Shown piece by piece: positions 8,401-16,367 of a stretch of DNA of 64,000 nt. Numbering within the stretch: position 1 is the stretch's first letter; each line of letters begins with the position of its first letter. Source of the stretch: Neisseria sp. Marseille-Q5346 (GTDB lineage: Bacteria > Pseudomonadota > Gammaproteobacteria > Burkholderiales > Neisseriaceae). Under the pieces are notes generated by a model that made no database searches, was not told where the DNA came from, and worked only from the letters and a program-made list of their open reading frames with translations. The position numbers and the translations under genes were made by a program. The stretch spans positions 1,116,001-1,180,000 of the forward strand of contig NZ_OX336253.1 of assembly GCF_946902045.1 (NCBI RefSeq), written 5' to 3'.

Positions 8401-9138
8401 ATGCCCGCCCTTTCCATGCCGTCCAATATTTTTCTCAACATCATGCCCCGCCTCCATACCCACACCCTTTCAGACGGCCTCACCATTTATATCCAGCTCA
8501 AACGCAGTGCCAAGAAAAACCTCATCTTGCGCCCCGTTTCCGCCGATACCGTCAGCATCAATATCCCTCCGTTTGTTACCCGGCAAACCTTTACCCAATG
8601 GCTGAACGACAACGAAGCCATCCTGCGCCGTACCCTAAACAAAACACCGGCTCGGCAAACACCTACCGACACGCTTCCCGAATGGATTTGGTATCAAGGC
8701 GTTCAGACGGCCTTGTTCATCCACGCAGCAAACCACATCCAAATCAGGCCGTCTGAAATCTTGTTACCCGAAAAAGAAAACGCCGCCCAACTTACCCATT
8801 TGCGCCGCTTCCTGCACGAGCGTGCGCGCGAGTATCTGCTGCCGCGCCTCGAAGGCCATATCCGAACCACCCGCCTAACCCCGAGCGCCATTTCCCTTTC
8901 CAACGCCAAAACCTTCTGGGGCGTTTGCCGCCACACCACCGGCATCCGTCTCAACTGGCGGCTCATCGGCGCACCCGAATATGTCGCCGACTATGTCTGT
9001 CTGCACGAACTCGCCCACCTGCGCCATCCCAACCACAGCCCTGCGTTTTGGGCTCTGACCCACTCGCTCACGCCGCATGTCGACCAAGCCGAACAATGGC
9101 TGAAGGCGCACGGCGGCGAATTGTTCCGACTCGGCTAA
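8401..9138 (+). CDS. YgjP-type putative metallohydrolase (DUF45)
   Basis: Protein of about 245 aa with the C-terminal zinc-metalloprotease-like signature HELAHLRHPNHSPAFW (about residues 203-218) of the YgjP/DUF45 (M48-related) family, preceded by the family's FWGVCR...LNWRL stretch. The N-terminal beta-rich part (LIYIQLKRSAKKNLILRP-like) also fits. The biological substrate is not established. Start is uncertain: ATGs at 8401, 8416 and 8443 are all in frame; I give 8401, which has GGGTGG just upstream. Three DUS lie inside the coding sequence (near 8469, 8702 and 8747), unusually many for one gene. Confidence 0.78.
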   Translation: MPALSMPSNIFLNIMPRLHTHTLSDGLTIYIQLKRSAKKNLILRPVSADTVSINIPPFVTRQTFTQWLNDNEAILRRTLNKTPARQTPTDTLPEWIWYQGVQTALFIHAANHIQIRPSEILLPEKENAAQLTHLRRFLHERAREYLLPRLEGHIRTTRLTPSAISLSNAKTFWGVCRHTTGIRLNWRLIGAPEYVADYVCLHELAHLRHPNHSPAFWALTHSLTPHVDQAEQWLKAHGGELFRLG

Positions 9139-9310
9139 GTCTTTACTTTCAGTATTTTTCTGCAAGCAAACACCAGCCCAAAGCAAAGAACCAACGTCCT
9201 CCAAACAAATCATGTAGCCGTGCGTAAAATCGAGTTTATCTGCTTGCCGCCCCTCATACCTGCCGATAAGATGATGTCGTTCTCAAAACCCTTTTCAGAA
9301 AGGAAAACCG
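9139..9310. other. Intergenic leader of the small periplasmic gene
   Basis: No gene, repeat or DUS is seen in these 172 bases except a ribosome-binding site (GAAAGGAAAAC) just before the ATG at 9311. Confidence 0.5.
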
Positions 9311-9682
9311 ATGACCAAAGCAAAATCGTTACTGGCCACCGGCATTTTGGCTCTTTTCTCCGCCACGGCATTCGCCTCCCCGTTGCCTTCCGAAATCTAC
9401 CGTCCGGATGGCGCGCACACCATCAAAGCCGATCATCAAGGCGACGGCGAATTTGAATACGAAGCCGAACTCTCCGGCCAACGCAATTCCATTCCTTCCC
9501 TGGCCAAAAAAGTGATCGCCCACGCGCGCAGCAAAGGTTTCCATGTGGTTGAGTCTGAAATCAAACACGACGATGCCGATCTGAAATTCAAACGCGGCAA
9601 ACAAGAGCTGGACGTTTCCATCGAAGACAAAGGCCAAGGCCGTATCGAATACAAAGCCGATTTGGACTTGGACAAAAACTAA
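9311..9682 (+). CDS. Small secreted hypothetical protein
   Basis: A 123 aa protein with a Sec signal peptide (MTKAKSLLATGILALFSATAFA, probable cleavage after AFA). The mature part is rich in Lys, Asp, Glu and His with repeated short beta-like stretches (EFEYEAELSG, DADLKFKRGKQELDVSIEDK, GRIEYKADLDLDKN). No catalytic motif or lipobox. A strong AAGGAAAA site precedes the ATG. It lies between the YgjP-type gene and slam and ends at its own DUS hairpin, so it is probably monocistronic. I do not recognise the family. Confidence 0.65.
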   Translation: MTKAKSLLATGILALFSATAFASPLPSEIYRPDGAHTIKADHQGDGEFEYEAELSGQRNSIPSLAKKVIAHARSKGFHVVESEIKHDDADLKFKRGKQELDVSIEDKGQGRIEYKADLDLDKN

Positions 9683-9699
9683 ATCCGACTCGCAAATAA

Positions 9700-9735
9700 A
9701 GGCCGTCTGAAATCCCATCGGGTTTCAGACGGCCT
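9700..9735 (+). terminator. DUS inverted pair before slam
   Basis: AG-DUS at 9700-9711 and complement at 9724-9735 followed by TTTTAT; terminator of the small secreted protein gene. Confidence 0.8.
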
Positions 9736-9838
9736 TTTATCGTCTTTATCAGATAAAATGGCACTCAGTTTGCAAAATTTCCGGCTCAAAACATTGTACA
9801 ATCCGCCCACTTATACCGATAACATCCCAAACATTGCC

Positions 9839-11308
9839 ATGAAAAAACGTCTGCTCCTCCTCGCCATCCTTCCCCTTTCCCTTCACGCCGCCGATGTGCC
9901 TCCCGACGTAAAACCCGAGCTTCAAGTCAACACAGCCGAACCCGAACAGCCCGAAGCGCACAACATCCCTGCCGAGCAAACAAACAGGCCGTCTGAAAAA
10001 ATCATCAACGTCGATGCCGACACCCTGCTTGCCAACACTGAATTACTGGCACGCGCCATGTATTCCGCCGTCGTCGCCCACAATATCCCCGGCATCAAAG
10101 CCGTTTTGCCCATTTACGAACAATGGCCCGAACACGACCGCGCCATGGCGCGCTACGCCAAAGGTTTGCTTGCCCAATCCGAAGGACGTGCCGCCGAAGC
10201 TGTCGGCCATTACCGCCGCTTTATCGCCGAGCAGCCCGATGCCTCCGCCGTCCGCTGGCAGCTTGCGACCGCCTTGTTTGAAGACAAACAAAACGAAGCC
10301 GCGGCCGACCAGTTCGACAAACTGCAAACCGAATCCCTCCCGCCTGCCTTGCAAGAACGCATCGAAACCTACCGCAAAGCCCTGCGTGAACGCGACTCAT
10401 GGCAATTCAACTCCGACTTAAACATCACACGCGAACAAAACATCAACCAAGCCCCCGGCCAACGCCGTCTGGGCAACCATCTAAGCGATGAACAATGCCG
10501 TGCCGTGCGCCTAGCCTATCCCAATGACGACTGCTTCCGAGGCTGGACATTCCCCGAACCCATCGATGCCACCGCCGTCCATTACCAAATCGGTGCAGAA
10601 AAAAAATGGTCGCTGCCACGCGGCTTCTATGCCACGGCAGGCGCAGACCACTACGGCAAAATCTACCCCAAACACACCAACTACAACGACCTCACCACAC
10701 GCTTCTCGGTAGGTATCGGCTATGCCGACCAGCGCAACGATATCGGCATTACCCCGTTCCACGAACGCCGCTTCTACGGCAACGACACCTACACCAACGG
10801 CGCACGCCTCCACTACAACCATTGGTGGCAACCCAAGCTGCAAACCCTCAGCGCATTTGAAGCAGGCCGTCTGAAAAACAGCCGTCGCGAGTATTCCAAC
10901 AACACCAGCCAACTGCTCAGCAATTCCATCGTGTACTACCGCAACGCGCGCCAATACTGGGTGGCCGGTATCGACCTCTACCGCGAACGCAACCGCGACG
11001 ACAAAGGCGACAGCTTCAACCGCTACGCCCTGCGCACCACATGGGGACAAGAATGGCCCAAAGGCCTCTCCACCGTCCTACGCTTCAGCGCCGCCCAACG
11101 CCGTTACCAAGCCCCCGGCTTCTTCAGCAACGAACAAAACCGCCGCGACAAAGAAGCCTCCGCCTCCCTGAGCGTATGGCACCGCGCCCTCCATTTCAAA
11201 GGCATCACCCCGCGCCTGACCATTGCCCACAACAAAACATGGAGCAACGACAAGTTCTACGAATACAGCAAAACCAAAATGTTTGTCGAATTGAGCAAAA
11301 CGTTCTGA
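9839..11308 (+). CDS. Slam family surface lipoprotein assembly modifier
   Basis: A 489 aa outer-membrane protein that flips selected lipoproteins to the cell surface (Slam, formerly DUF560). A signal peptide (MKKRLLLLAILPLSLHA) leads into an alpha-helical TPR-like periplasmic domain (about residues 45-185, with repeats such as ARYAKGLLAQSEGRAAEAVGHY) and then a beta-barrel of about 14 strands (from about 200) rich in YGND, HYNHWW and SVWHRALHF patterns, ending in the outer-membrane signal ELSKTF with terminal Phe. I start at the ATG at 9839; an upstream in-frame ATG at 9758 would put 27 residues before the signal peptide. Two DUS are inside the gene (near 9988 and 10863). The next gene downstream is a lipoprotein, a candidate client. 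Confidence 0.88.
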   Translation: MKKRLLLLAILPLSLHAADVPPDVKPELQVNTAEPEQPEAHNIPAEQTNRPSEKIINVDADTLLANTELLARAMYSAVVAHNIPGIKAVLPIYEQWPEHDRAMARYAKGLLAQSEGRAAEAVGHYRRFIAEQPDASAVRWQLATALFEDKQNEAAADQFDKLQTESLPPALQERIETYRKALRERDSWQFNSDLNITREQNINQAPGQRRLGNHLSDEQCRAVRLAYPNDDCFRGWTFPEPIDATAVHYQIGAEKKWSLPRGFYATAGADHYGKIYPKHTNYNDLTTRFSVGIGYADQRNDIGITPFHERRFYGNDTYTNGARLHYNHWWQPKLQTLSAFEAGRLKNSRREYSNNTSQLLSNSIVYYRNARQYWVAGIDLYRERNRDDKGDSFNRYALRTTWGQEWPKGLSTVLRFSAAQRRYQAPGFFSNEQNRRDKEASASLSVWHRALHFKGITPRLTIAHNKTWSNDKFYEYSKTKMFVELSKTF

Positions 11309-11514
11309 CAAGTAGAACCAATCTGTGGATAAAGCAAAAATGCCTGTCCTGCATACTGATTTACAAGACAGATTCAAACTTTTACAGATACCGGATAAAT
11401 AGATTTTTTAAGGTATAATGCCTCATTAAATTCATATTTATCAAATAGATGAAATTTAAGCTCATATTACTTTACAACGTAACGTACAACACTACATAAC
11501 GCTACAAAAAAATC

Positions 11515-11552
11515 AGGCCGTCTGAAACCCGACTTAGCGTTTCAGACGGCCT
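11515..11552 (+). terminator. DUS inverted pair between slam and the tannase-like gene
   Basis: AG-DUS at 11515-11526 and complement at 11541-11552. It separates slam from the lipoprotein gene, so these are probably separate transcripts. Confidence 0.7.
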
Positions 11553-11594
11553 TAGTATTCGTTATCATATCCGTTCACTTCTTCAAAAAGTATT

Positions 11595-13094
11595 ATGATG
11601 AACGCCCTAAACAAAACCCTCTTATCCGTTTCTGTCGCGCTGGGATTGAGCGCCTGCGCTTCCGTCAAAACCTCAGACACCTACGACCTAGACTTCTCCA
11701 AACAAAAATACACCGAACAAAGCATCGAAGTGAATGGTCAAGTCGTCAAATTCCGCGCTTACGAAGGCGTGGTTTACGTCCGCAATCCTGTCGATACCCG
11801 TTACGAAATCATCAATATTTATGTACCCGAAGCCTATTACAACGGCGGCGAGATAGACGGTTTCAACGCCGAAACCGCACCGATTTTCCTGCCCAACCAA
11901 ATCGGCGGCTATATGCCGGCCGAACCGGGCAAACCTGCTTTAGAAGGCAAACGCGGCGAGCCTGAAGGCGGCCAAAAATCGCCCAACGCCGCCCTGGTTG
12001 CCCTCTCCAAAGGCTACGTCGTCGCCTCCCCTGGCGCACGCGGCCGAACAGAGCCCACCGGCAAAGCACCTGCCGCCATTGTCGATTTGAAAGCCGCCGT
12101 CCGCTATCTGAAAGCCAACGACAAAGTTATGCCCGGCGATGCCGAAAAAATCATTTCCAACGGCACAAGCGCAGGTGGCGCGATGTCCGCCCTCTTAGGC
12201 GCAACAGCCGACCAAAAAGATTACGAAAACCACCTCAAAGCCTTAGGTGCTGCAGACGGCAGTGACAAAGTTTTCGCCGTATCCGCCTACTGCCCGATTA
12301 CCGATTTAGACCATGCCGACATGGCTTACGAATGGCAGTTCAACGGTATCAACGACTACAAAAAAATGAACATTTCCATGCTTGACTACCGCGTCAAACG
12401 CGAGCTGGTCGCAGGCACGCTGACCGATGACGAGAAAAAACTGTCCGACCTCCTCAAACCCCTATACCCCGCATACCTCAACAGCCTGAACCTGAAATCC
12501 CCCGAAGGCAAGCCCCTGACACTGGACGCCCAAGGCAACGGCAGCTTTAAAAACCATATTGCCGGTTTAATTGCCCAATCCGCACAAGCCCAGCTTGATG
12601 CAGGCAAAGACCTAAGAGACCGCACTTGGCTGACCGTCCGTAAAGGCAAAGTCGTCTCCGTCGATTTCGATGCCTACGCCAAAGCCGCCGGCCGCCAAAA
12701 AACACCGCCGGCCTTTGACGGCGTAGATTTAAGCACAGGCGAAAACCAACTCTTCGGCACCAATACCGTCGACAAACGCCACTTCACCGCGTTCTCCATG
12801 CAACACAACACCGCCGCCAACGCCGAAATCGCAGATGAAGAAACCATCAAAATCATGAACCCGCTCAACTACATCGGCAAACCGGGCGTAAACCTGCCGC
12901 AAAACTGGCGCATCCGCGTCGGCACCAACGACCGCGACACCTCACTGGCAGTCTCCGCCGTCTTAGCCGCCAAACTGCAAAATAACGGCCAAACCGTCGA
13001 CTACGCCCTGTCTTGGGATATCGGCCACGGCGGCGATTATGACTTAGACGAACTGTTTGCCTGGATGAAACAGGTCAGCAGCTCTACAAAATAA
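11595..13094 (+). CDS. Lipidated subtype-B tannase-like alpha/beta hydrolase
   Basis: A 499 aa lipoprotein: signal LLSVSVALGLSAC with the lipidated Cys at residue 21. The mature part is an alpha/beta hydrolase whose nucleophile block SNGTSAGGAMSALLGA (Ser192), acid in VGTNDRDTS (Asp446 or 448) and His in DIGHGGDYDLDELFAWM (His478) match the pattern of subtype B tannases and related feruloyl esterases. Such enzymes hydrolyse gallate esters of tannins. A large insertion between about residues 240 and 430 would form the lid. No aspartate follows the lipidated Cys, so outer-membrane sorting is expected. It follows a Slam translocon, which suggests but does not prove surface display. The family call rests on motifs only. 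Confidence 0.8.
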   Translation: MMNALNKTLLSVSVALGLSACASVKTSDTYDLDFSKQKYTEQSIEVNGQVVKFRAYEGVVYVRNPVDTRYEIINIYVPEAYYNGGEIDGFNAETAPIFLPNQIGGYMPAEPGKPALEGKRGEPEGGQKSPNAALVALSKGYVVASPGARGRTEPTGKAPAAIVDLKAAVRYLKANDKVMPGDAEKIISNGTSAGGAMSALLGATADQKDYENHLKALGAADGSDKVFAVSAYCPITDLDHADMAYEWQFNGINDYKKMNISMLDYRVKRELVAGTLTDDEKKLSDLLKPLYPAYLNSLNLKSPEGKPLTLDAQGNGSFKNHIAGLIAQSAQAQLDAGKDLRDRTWLTVRKGKVVSVDFDAYAKAAGRQKTPPAFDGVDLSTGENQLFGTNTVDKRHFTAFSMQHNTAANAEIADEETIKIMNPLNYIGKPGVNLPQNWRIRVGTNDRDTSLAVSAVLAAKLQNNGQTVDYALSWDIGHGGDYDLDELFAWMKQVSSSTK

Positions 13095-13147
13095 TCGTTC
13101 GCAACATAGATTGAGATGAGATTTGGTATCCCGTTTTAATTAAAGAA

Positions 13148-13174
13148 AGGCCGTCTGAATATTTCAGACGGCCT
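13148..13174 (+). terminator. DUS inverted pair after the tannase-like gene
   Basis: AG-DUS at 13148-13159 and complement at 13163-13174, the shortest kind of loop; terminator. Confidence 0.8.
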
Positions 13175-13441
13175 TATATCTCTTTTTTATCTTTAAAATT
13201 TTAGTAAATATGAATGAATCAATACTGCATATTCAGATATAATCTTTAAAATCTAGGAAGCAAAGTTATCCAATATAATGACTAGCATCCTAGACATCTA
13301 ATTGTATTAGAGAAGTATATATCCTACATACAAAAGTACTCATTTTCCCTGCTATATTTTAAGGTCCAAGCGCTCTAAGCTAAACTCATTTGAACAGTTT
13401 GGTAGGAACTTGTTTAATTCGTTTTGAACTTGAGGTATTTT
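13175..13441. other. AT-rich intergenic region
   Basis: Strongly AT-rich, with no supported gene. It marks the start of a lower-GC segment that continues through the next coding sequence. A weak Shine-Dalgarno (TGAGG at 13431-13435) lies just before the ATG at 13442. Confidence 0.5.
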
Positions 13442-13939
13442 ATGAAAAAACTGGTCATTTTTGTATTAGCAATTCTATCTACTTCTGCTTATGCAACACA
13501 GCCACTAAAAGAAAGTGTTTATCCTTCAGTAACAAATTTTCCTTTTGAAATTAGAGTCAATCCGCTTTCCGATATAATTTATAAAATTAGCATTACAAAT
13601 AAAAAAAATAAACAAACCCAAACTATTGAGAGTATGTCAAATCCTCCGCTTACCGCAGATCATTTGATTCAAATAAAAGATCTAAATAATGACGGATACC
13701 CTGATATTATCTTAAAGGGCTTCCCTGTTGCAGCATCGGCAATTAATGGCAATGAACTTTACATGTTTAATCCCAAAACTGAACAATTTGTGGAAACTGA
13801 AGATATTACACAGCTCGGGGAAATTCATGCTAATAGAAAAAATTGTATTTATGTTGATTATAGAAAAAATGCAATGGAATACGCCCAAGACCATTATTGC
13901 TGGCGTAATGGAAGATGGAATTTTATTAAAACCAAGTGA
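13442..13939 (+). CDS. Secreted XAC2610-like hypothetical protein with Asp-rich repeat
   Basis: A 165 aa protein with a signal peptide (MKKLVIFVLAILSTSAYA) and a central calcium-type loop DLNNDGYPDIIL, as in FG-GAP/VCBS-like repeats and the XAC2610 group. Two Cys in the C-terminal part (NCIYVD, HYCWRNGRW) may pair in the periplasm. The frame is open from a TTG at 13424, but the ATG at 13442 has TGAGG at the right distance and begins the signal peptide. Coding sequence is far more AT-rich than the neighbours and ends before its own DUS hairpin; likely acquired. No function assigned. Confidence 0.65.
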   Translation: MKKLVIFVLAILSTSAYATQPLKESVYPSVTNFPFEIRVNPLSDIIYKISITNKKNKQTQTIESMSNPPLTADHLIQIKDLNNDGYPDIILKGFPVAASAINGNELYMFNPKTEQFVETEDITQLGEIHANRKNCIYVDYRKNAMEYAQDHYCWRNGRWNFIKTK

Positions 13940-14016
13940 ATTTTTATTAAGAGATAAAAAATAAGAACGGCTGTTAAAACCAGCGACTTTTATTCTAAAG
14001 GTATTTTAAACTCACA

Positions 14017-14046
14017 AGGCCGTCTGAAAGAGATTTCAGACGGCCT
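14017..14046 (+). terminator. DUS inverted pair after the XAC2610-like gene
   Basis: AG-DUS at 14017-14028 and complement at 14035-14046 followed by TTTTTTAT; strong terminator. Confidence 0.85.
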
Positions 14047-14178
14047 TTTTTATTCAAGTTAAACAACCATTTTTATCATTAGTCGCAAGATACCTACTAC
14101 CCACTCATTTCTAATGAAAAAAGTACAAATTTAATGGAAAATACACACCTTCAAACTTAATTGCCTTTAAAAAAACGA

Positions 14179-14856
14179 ATGCGTTCCTTCCTTCACATCC
14201 TCAAAAAAATCGGCAAAATAGCGCTGATCATCCCTATTTTTGCCCTATTGTATTTTTTGTCTGCTTGGATGATGGCTTCATTGCCGCTTAATGAAGAGCA
14301 GCCCAAAGGGGAAATTACTTTATTTTTAGTCAGTAACGGCGTGCATACTGATGTAGTTATGCCACTGAAGAATGATATTTTTGATTGGTCGGATGTCGTC
14401 AATCCAAAAGACACGCTCACTGCTGATCCTCAGATAACGCATATTGGTTTAGGCTGGGGGGAGCGCAATTTTTATTTATACACGCCTGAGTGGAAAGATT
14501 TGACTTTCTCCAATGCTTTAAGTGCATTAAGCGGGCTGAACCGTACGTTGATTCATGTTACTTATTATCCTTTTGAACCACGAGAAAATAGCTACGTCGT
14601 CAAATTTTTGGTCACGCCTGAGCAATACAGGAATTTAACAAAATCGCTCTTGGCCGGTTTTCAACAAAAAAATGGGCACCCCATCTTGCTAAAAGGAATC
14701 CATCATCAGTCTAACGATGCTTTTTACGAAGCCAAAGGACGCTATCATTTATTCAATACTTGTAACACTTGGCTGAATGACAAATTGGTTGAAAGCGGCC
14801 TTAAAGGCGTGTATTGGACTCCTTTCTCTTCGCCCTTGCTGGAACAATACCGATAG
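14179..14856 (+). CDS. DUF2459 (TIGR02117) family protein
   Basis: About 226 aa, with one N-terminal membrane anchor (IALIIPIFALLYFLSAWMM) and a soluble domain exported to the periplasm. The block LFLVSNGVHTDVVMP, then HIGLGWGERNFYL and HLFNTCNTWLNDKL are the conserved parts of the DUF2459/TIGR02117 family, whose His/Cys pattern resembles papain-like transferases; function is unknown. The start is not clear: a TTG at 14161 and the ATG at 14179 are in frame and neither has a good ribosome-binding site. It is lower in GC than the core genes around it. Confidence 0.7.
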   Translation: MRSFLHILKKIGKIALIIPIFALLYFLSAWMMASLPLNEEQPKGEITLFLVSNGVHTDVVMPLKNDIFDWSDVVNPKDTLTADPQITHIGLGWGERNFYLYTPEWKDLTFSNALSALSGLNRTLIHVTYYPFEPRENSYVVKFLVTPEQYRNLTKSLLAGFQQKNGHPILLKGIHHQSNDAFYEAKGRYHLFNTCNTWLNDKLVESGLKGVYWTPFSSPLLEQYR

Positions 14857-14895
14857 CCTTCACGCTTCTCAATTTATGGGTCTATGTAAAACTTC

Positions 14896-14922
14896 AGGCC
14901 GTCTGAAATTTTCAGACGGCCT
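14896..14922 (+). terminator. DUS inverted pair after the DUF2459 gene
   Basis: AG-DUS at 14896-14907 and complement at 14911-14922; terminator. The rest of the gap to 15134 is AT-rich and holds only the aroG promoter region. Confidence 0.75.
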
Positions 14923-15134
14923 GTATTTTGATAAAAACTCAAAGCCCTTTATTATATAAATGAAATTTTCTAATAGCATTAAATATTAATTTTTATAAAC
15001 AAACTGATTTTAAATTCTATAAAATAATTAAAATAAAGAAATTTTAGAATAAAATTGCTAAAACAAAAAACTAAGCCTTGTTTAATTCTGCTAAAACCTG
15101 TAACCTGTATCAAAAATAAACAAGAGAGTCCATC

Positions 15135-16178
15135 ATGTCCCAACACCACCCTACCGACGACATTAAAATCAAAGAAGTCAAAGAGTTACTCCCTCCAATC
15201 GCACATTTGTATGAGCTGCCTATTACGCCTCACGTTGCCAATTTGGTTTATAAAACACGTCATGAGATTTCGGATTTGGTTCACGGCCGCGACAACCGTT
15301 TACTGGTCATTATCGGCCCATGTTCGATTCACGATACTAAGGCGGCGGTTGAATATGCGCAAAAATTGCTGCCCTTGCGCAAAAAATATGAGCAAGAGCT
15401 GCTGATTGTAATGCGCGTGTATTTTGAAAAACCGCGTACAACCGTTGGCTGGAAAGGTCTGATTAACGATCCGCACTTGGACGGTACGTTTGACATCAAC
15501 TACGGCCTGCGCCAAGCGCGTCAGTTGCTGCTGACTTTGAACGAAATGGGCATGCCTGCTTCGACTGAATTCTTGGACATGATTACGCCGCAATACTACG
15601 CCGACCTGATTTCTTGGGGCGCGATTGGTGCGCGCACGACTGAAAGCCAGGTACACCGCGAATTGGCCAGTGGCCTCTCCTGCCCTGTCGGTTTTAAAAA
15701 CGGTACGGACGGCAATCTGAAAATCGCCATCGACGCCATCGGCGCCGCCAATCATCCACACCACTTCTTGTCTGTAACCAAAGCCGGTCATTCCGCGATT
15801 GTCCACACCAGCGGCAACCCTGACTGCCATGCCATTTTGCGTGGTGGGAAAGAGCCTAATTACAGTGCGGAACACGTTAAAGACGCGGTTGCGCAGCTTC
15901 AAAAAGCCGGTGTGAGCAGCAAACTGATGGTGGACTGTAGCCATGCCAACAGCCGTAAAGACTTCCGTAAACAAATGGATGTGGCGCGCGATGTTGCGGC
16001 GCAGCTGAAAACCGGTGAAGAAAACATCATGGGCGTGATGGTGGAAAGCCACTTGGTTGAAGGCCGCCAAGACAAGCCTGAAGTTTACGGTCAAAGTATT
16101 ACGGATGCCTGCATCGGTTGGGATACGACTGAAGAATTGCTGGCCCTGCTTGCCGAAGCGAAAGGTTACCAAGCGTAA
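15135..16178 (+). CDS. aroG: DAHP synthase, AroG type (3-deoxy-7-phosphoheptulonate synthase)
   Basis: A 347 aa class I (AroFGH type) enzyme condensing phosphoenolpyruvate and erythrose-4-phosphate, first step of the shikimate pathway. Visible signatures are RLLVIIGPCSIHD, the substrate-binding MRVYFEKPRTTVGWKGLINDP (in part), GIGARTTESQVHRELASGLS and the metal-site block DCSHANS near residue 270. The N-terminal extension (first about 45 residues) is the usual allosteric part; which amino acid inhibits it cannot be told by eye. AAGAGAG precedes the ATG. Ends at its own intrinsic terminator. Confidence 0.95.
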   Translation: MSQHHPTDDIKIKEVKELLPPIAHLYELPITPHVANLVYKTRHEISDLVHGRDNRLLVIIGPCSIHDTKAAVEYAQKLLPLRKKYEQELLIVMRVYFEKPRTTVGWKGLINDPHLDGTFDINYGLRQARQLLLTLNEMGMPASTEFLDMITPQYYADLISWGAIGARTTESQVHRELASGLSCPVGFKNGTDGNLKIAIDAIGAANHPHHFLSVTKAGHSAIVHTSGNPDCHAILRGGKEPNYSAEHVKDAVAQLQKAGVSSKLMVDCSHANSRKDFRKQMDVARDVAAQLKTGEENIMGVMVESHLVEGRQDKPEVYGQSITDACIGWDTTEELLALLAEAKGYQA

Positions 16179-16191
16179 GTACGACATCATT

Positions 16192-16220
16192 AAAAAGACC
16201 GGATATGTTCCGGTCTTTTT
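16192..16220 (+). terminator. Intrinsic terminator of aroG
   Basis: Stem AAAAAGACCGGA / TCCGGTCTTTTT with a short loop and T tail, not DUS-based, 14 bases after the aroG stop. A-tract on the other side allows use from the minus strand too. Confidence 0.88.
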
Positions 16221-16307
16221 TACGTCTGTCATTTTGATTTCTTTGCTCAAGATCCTGAGCAATTTTTAGTCAGGTTTGACATCAAAACAATATGTTAGAA
16301 AATATTC

Positions 16308-16348
16308 AGGCCGTCTGAAAACCGATCATTCAGGTTTTCAAACGGCCT
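16308..16348 (-). terminator. DUS inverted pair after the siderophore receptor
   Basis: AG-DUS at 16308-16319 and an imperfect complement (one G-to-A change) at 16337-16348. It lies 20 bases beyond the stop of the leftward receptor gene. Confidence 0.7.
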
Positions 16349-16367
16349 CTCCTACTTTTCTTTTCAA

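Noticed and set aside
15300..16262. Long antisense frame (320 aa) opposite aroG
   Set aside because: It mirrors the aroG codons, a common effect of biased codon use; no start signal or family match.
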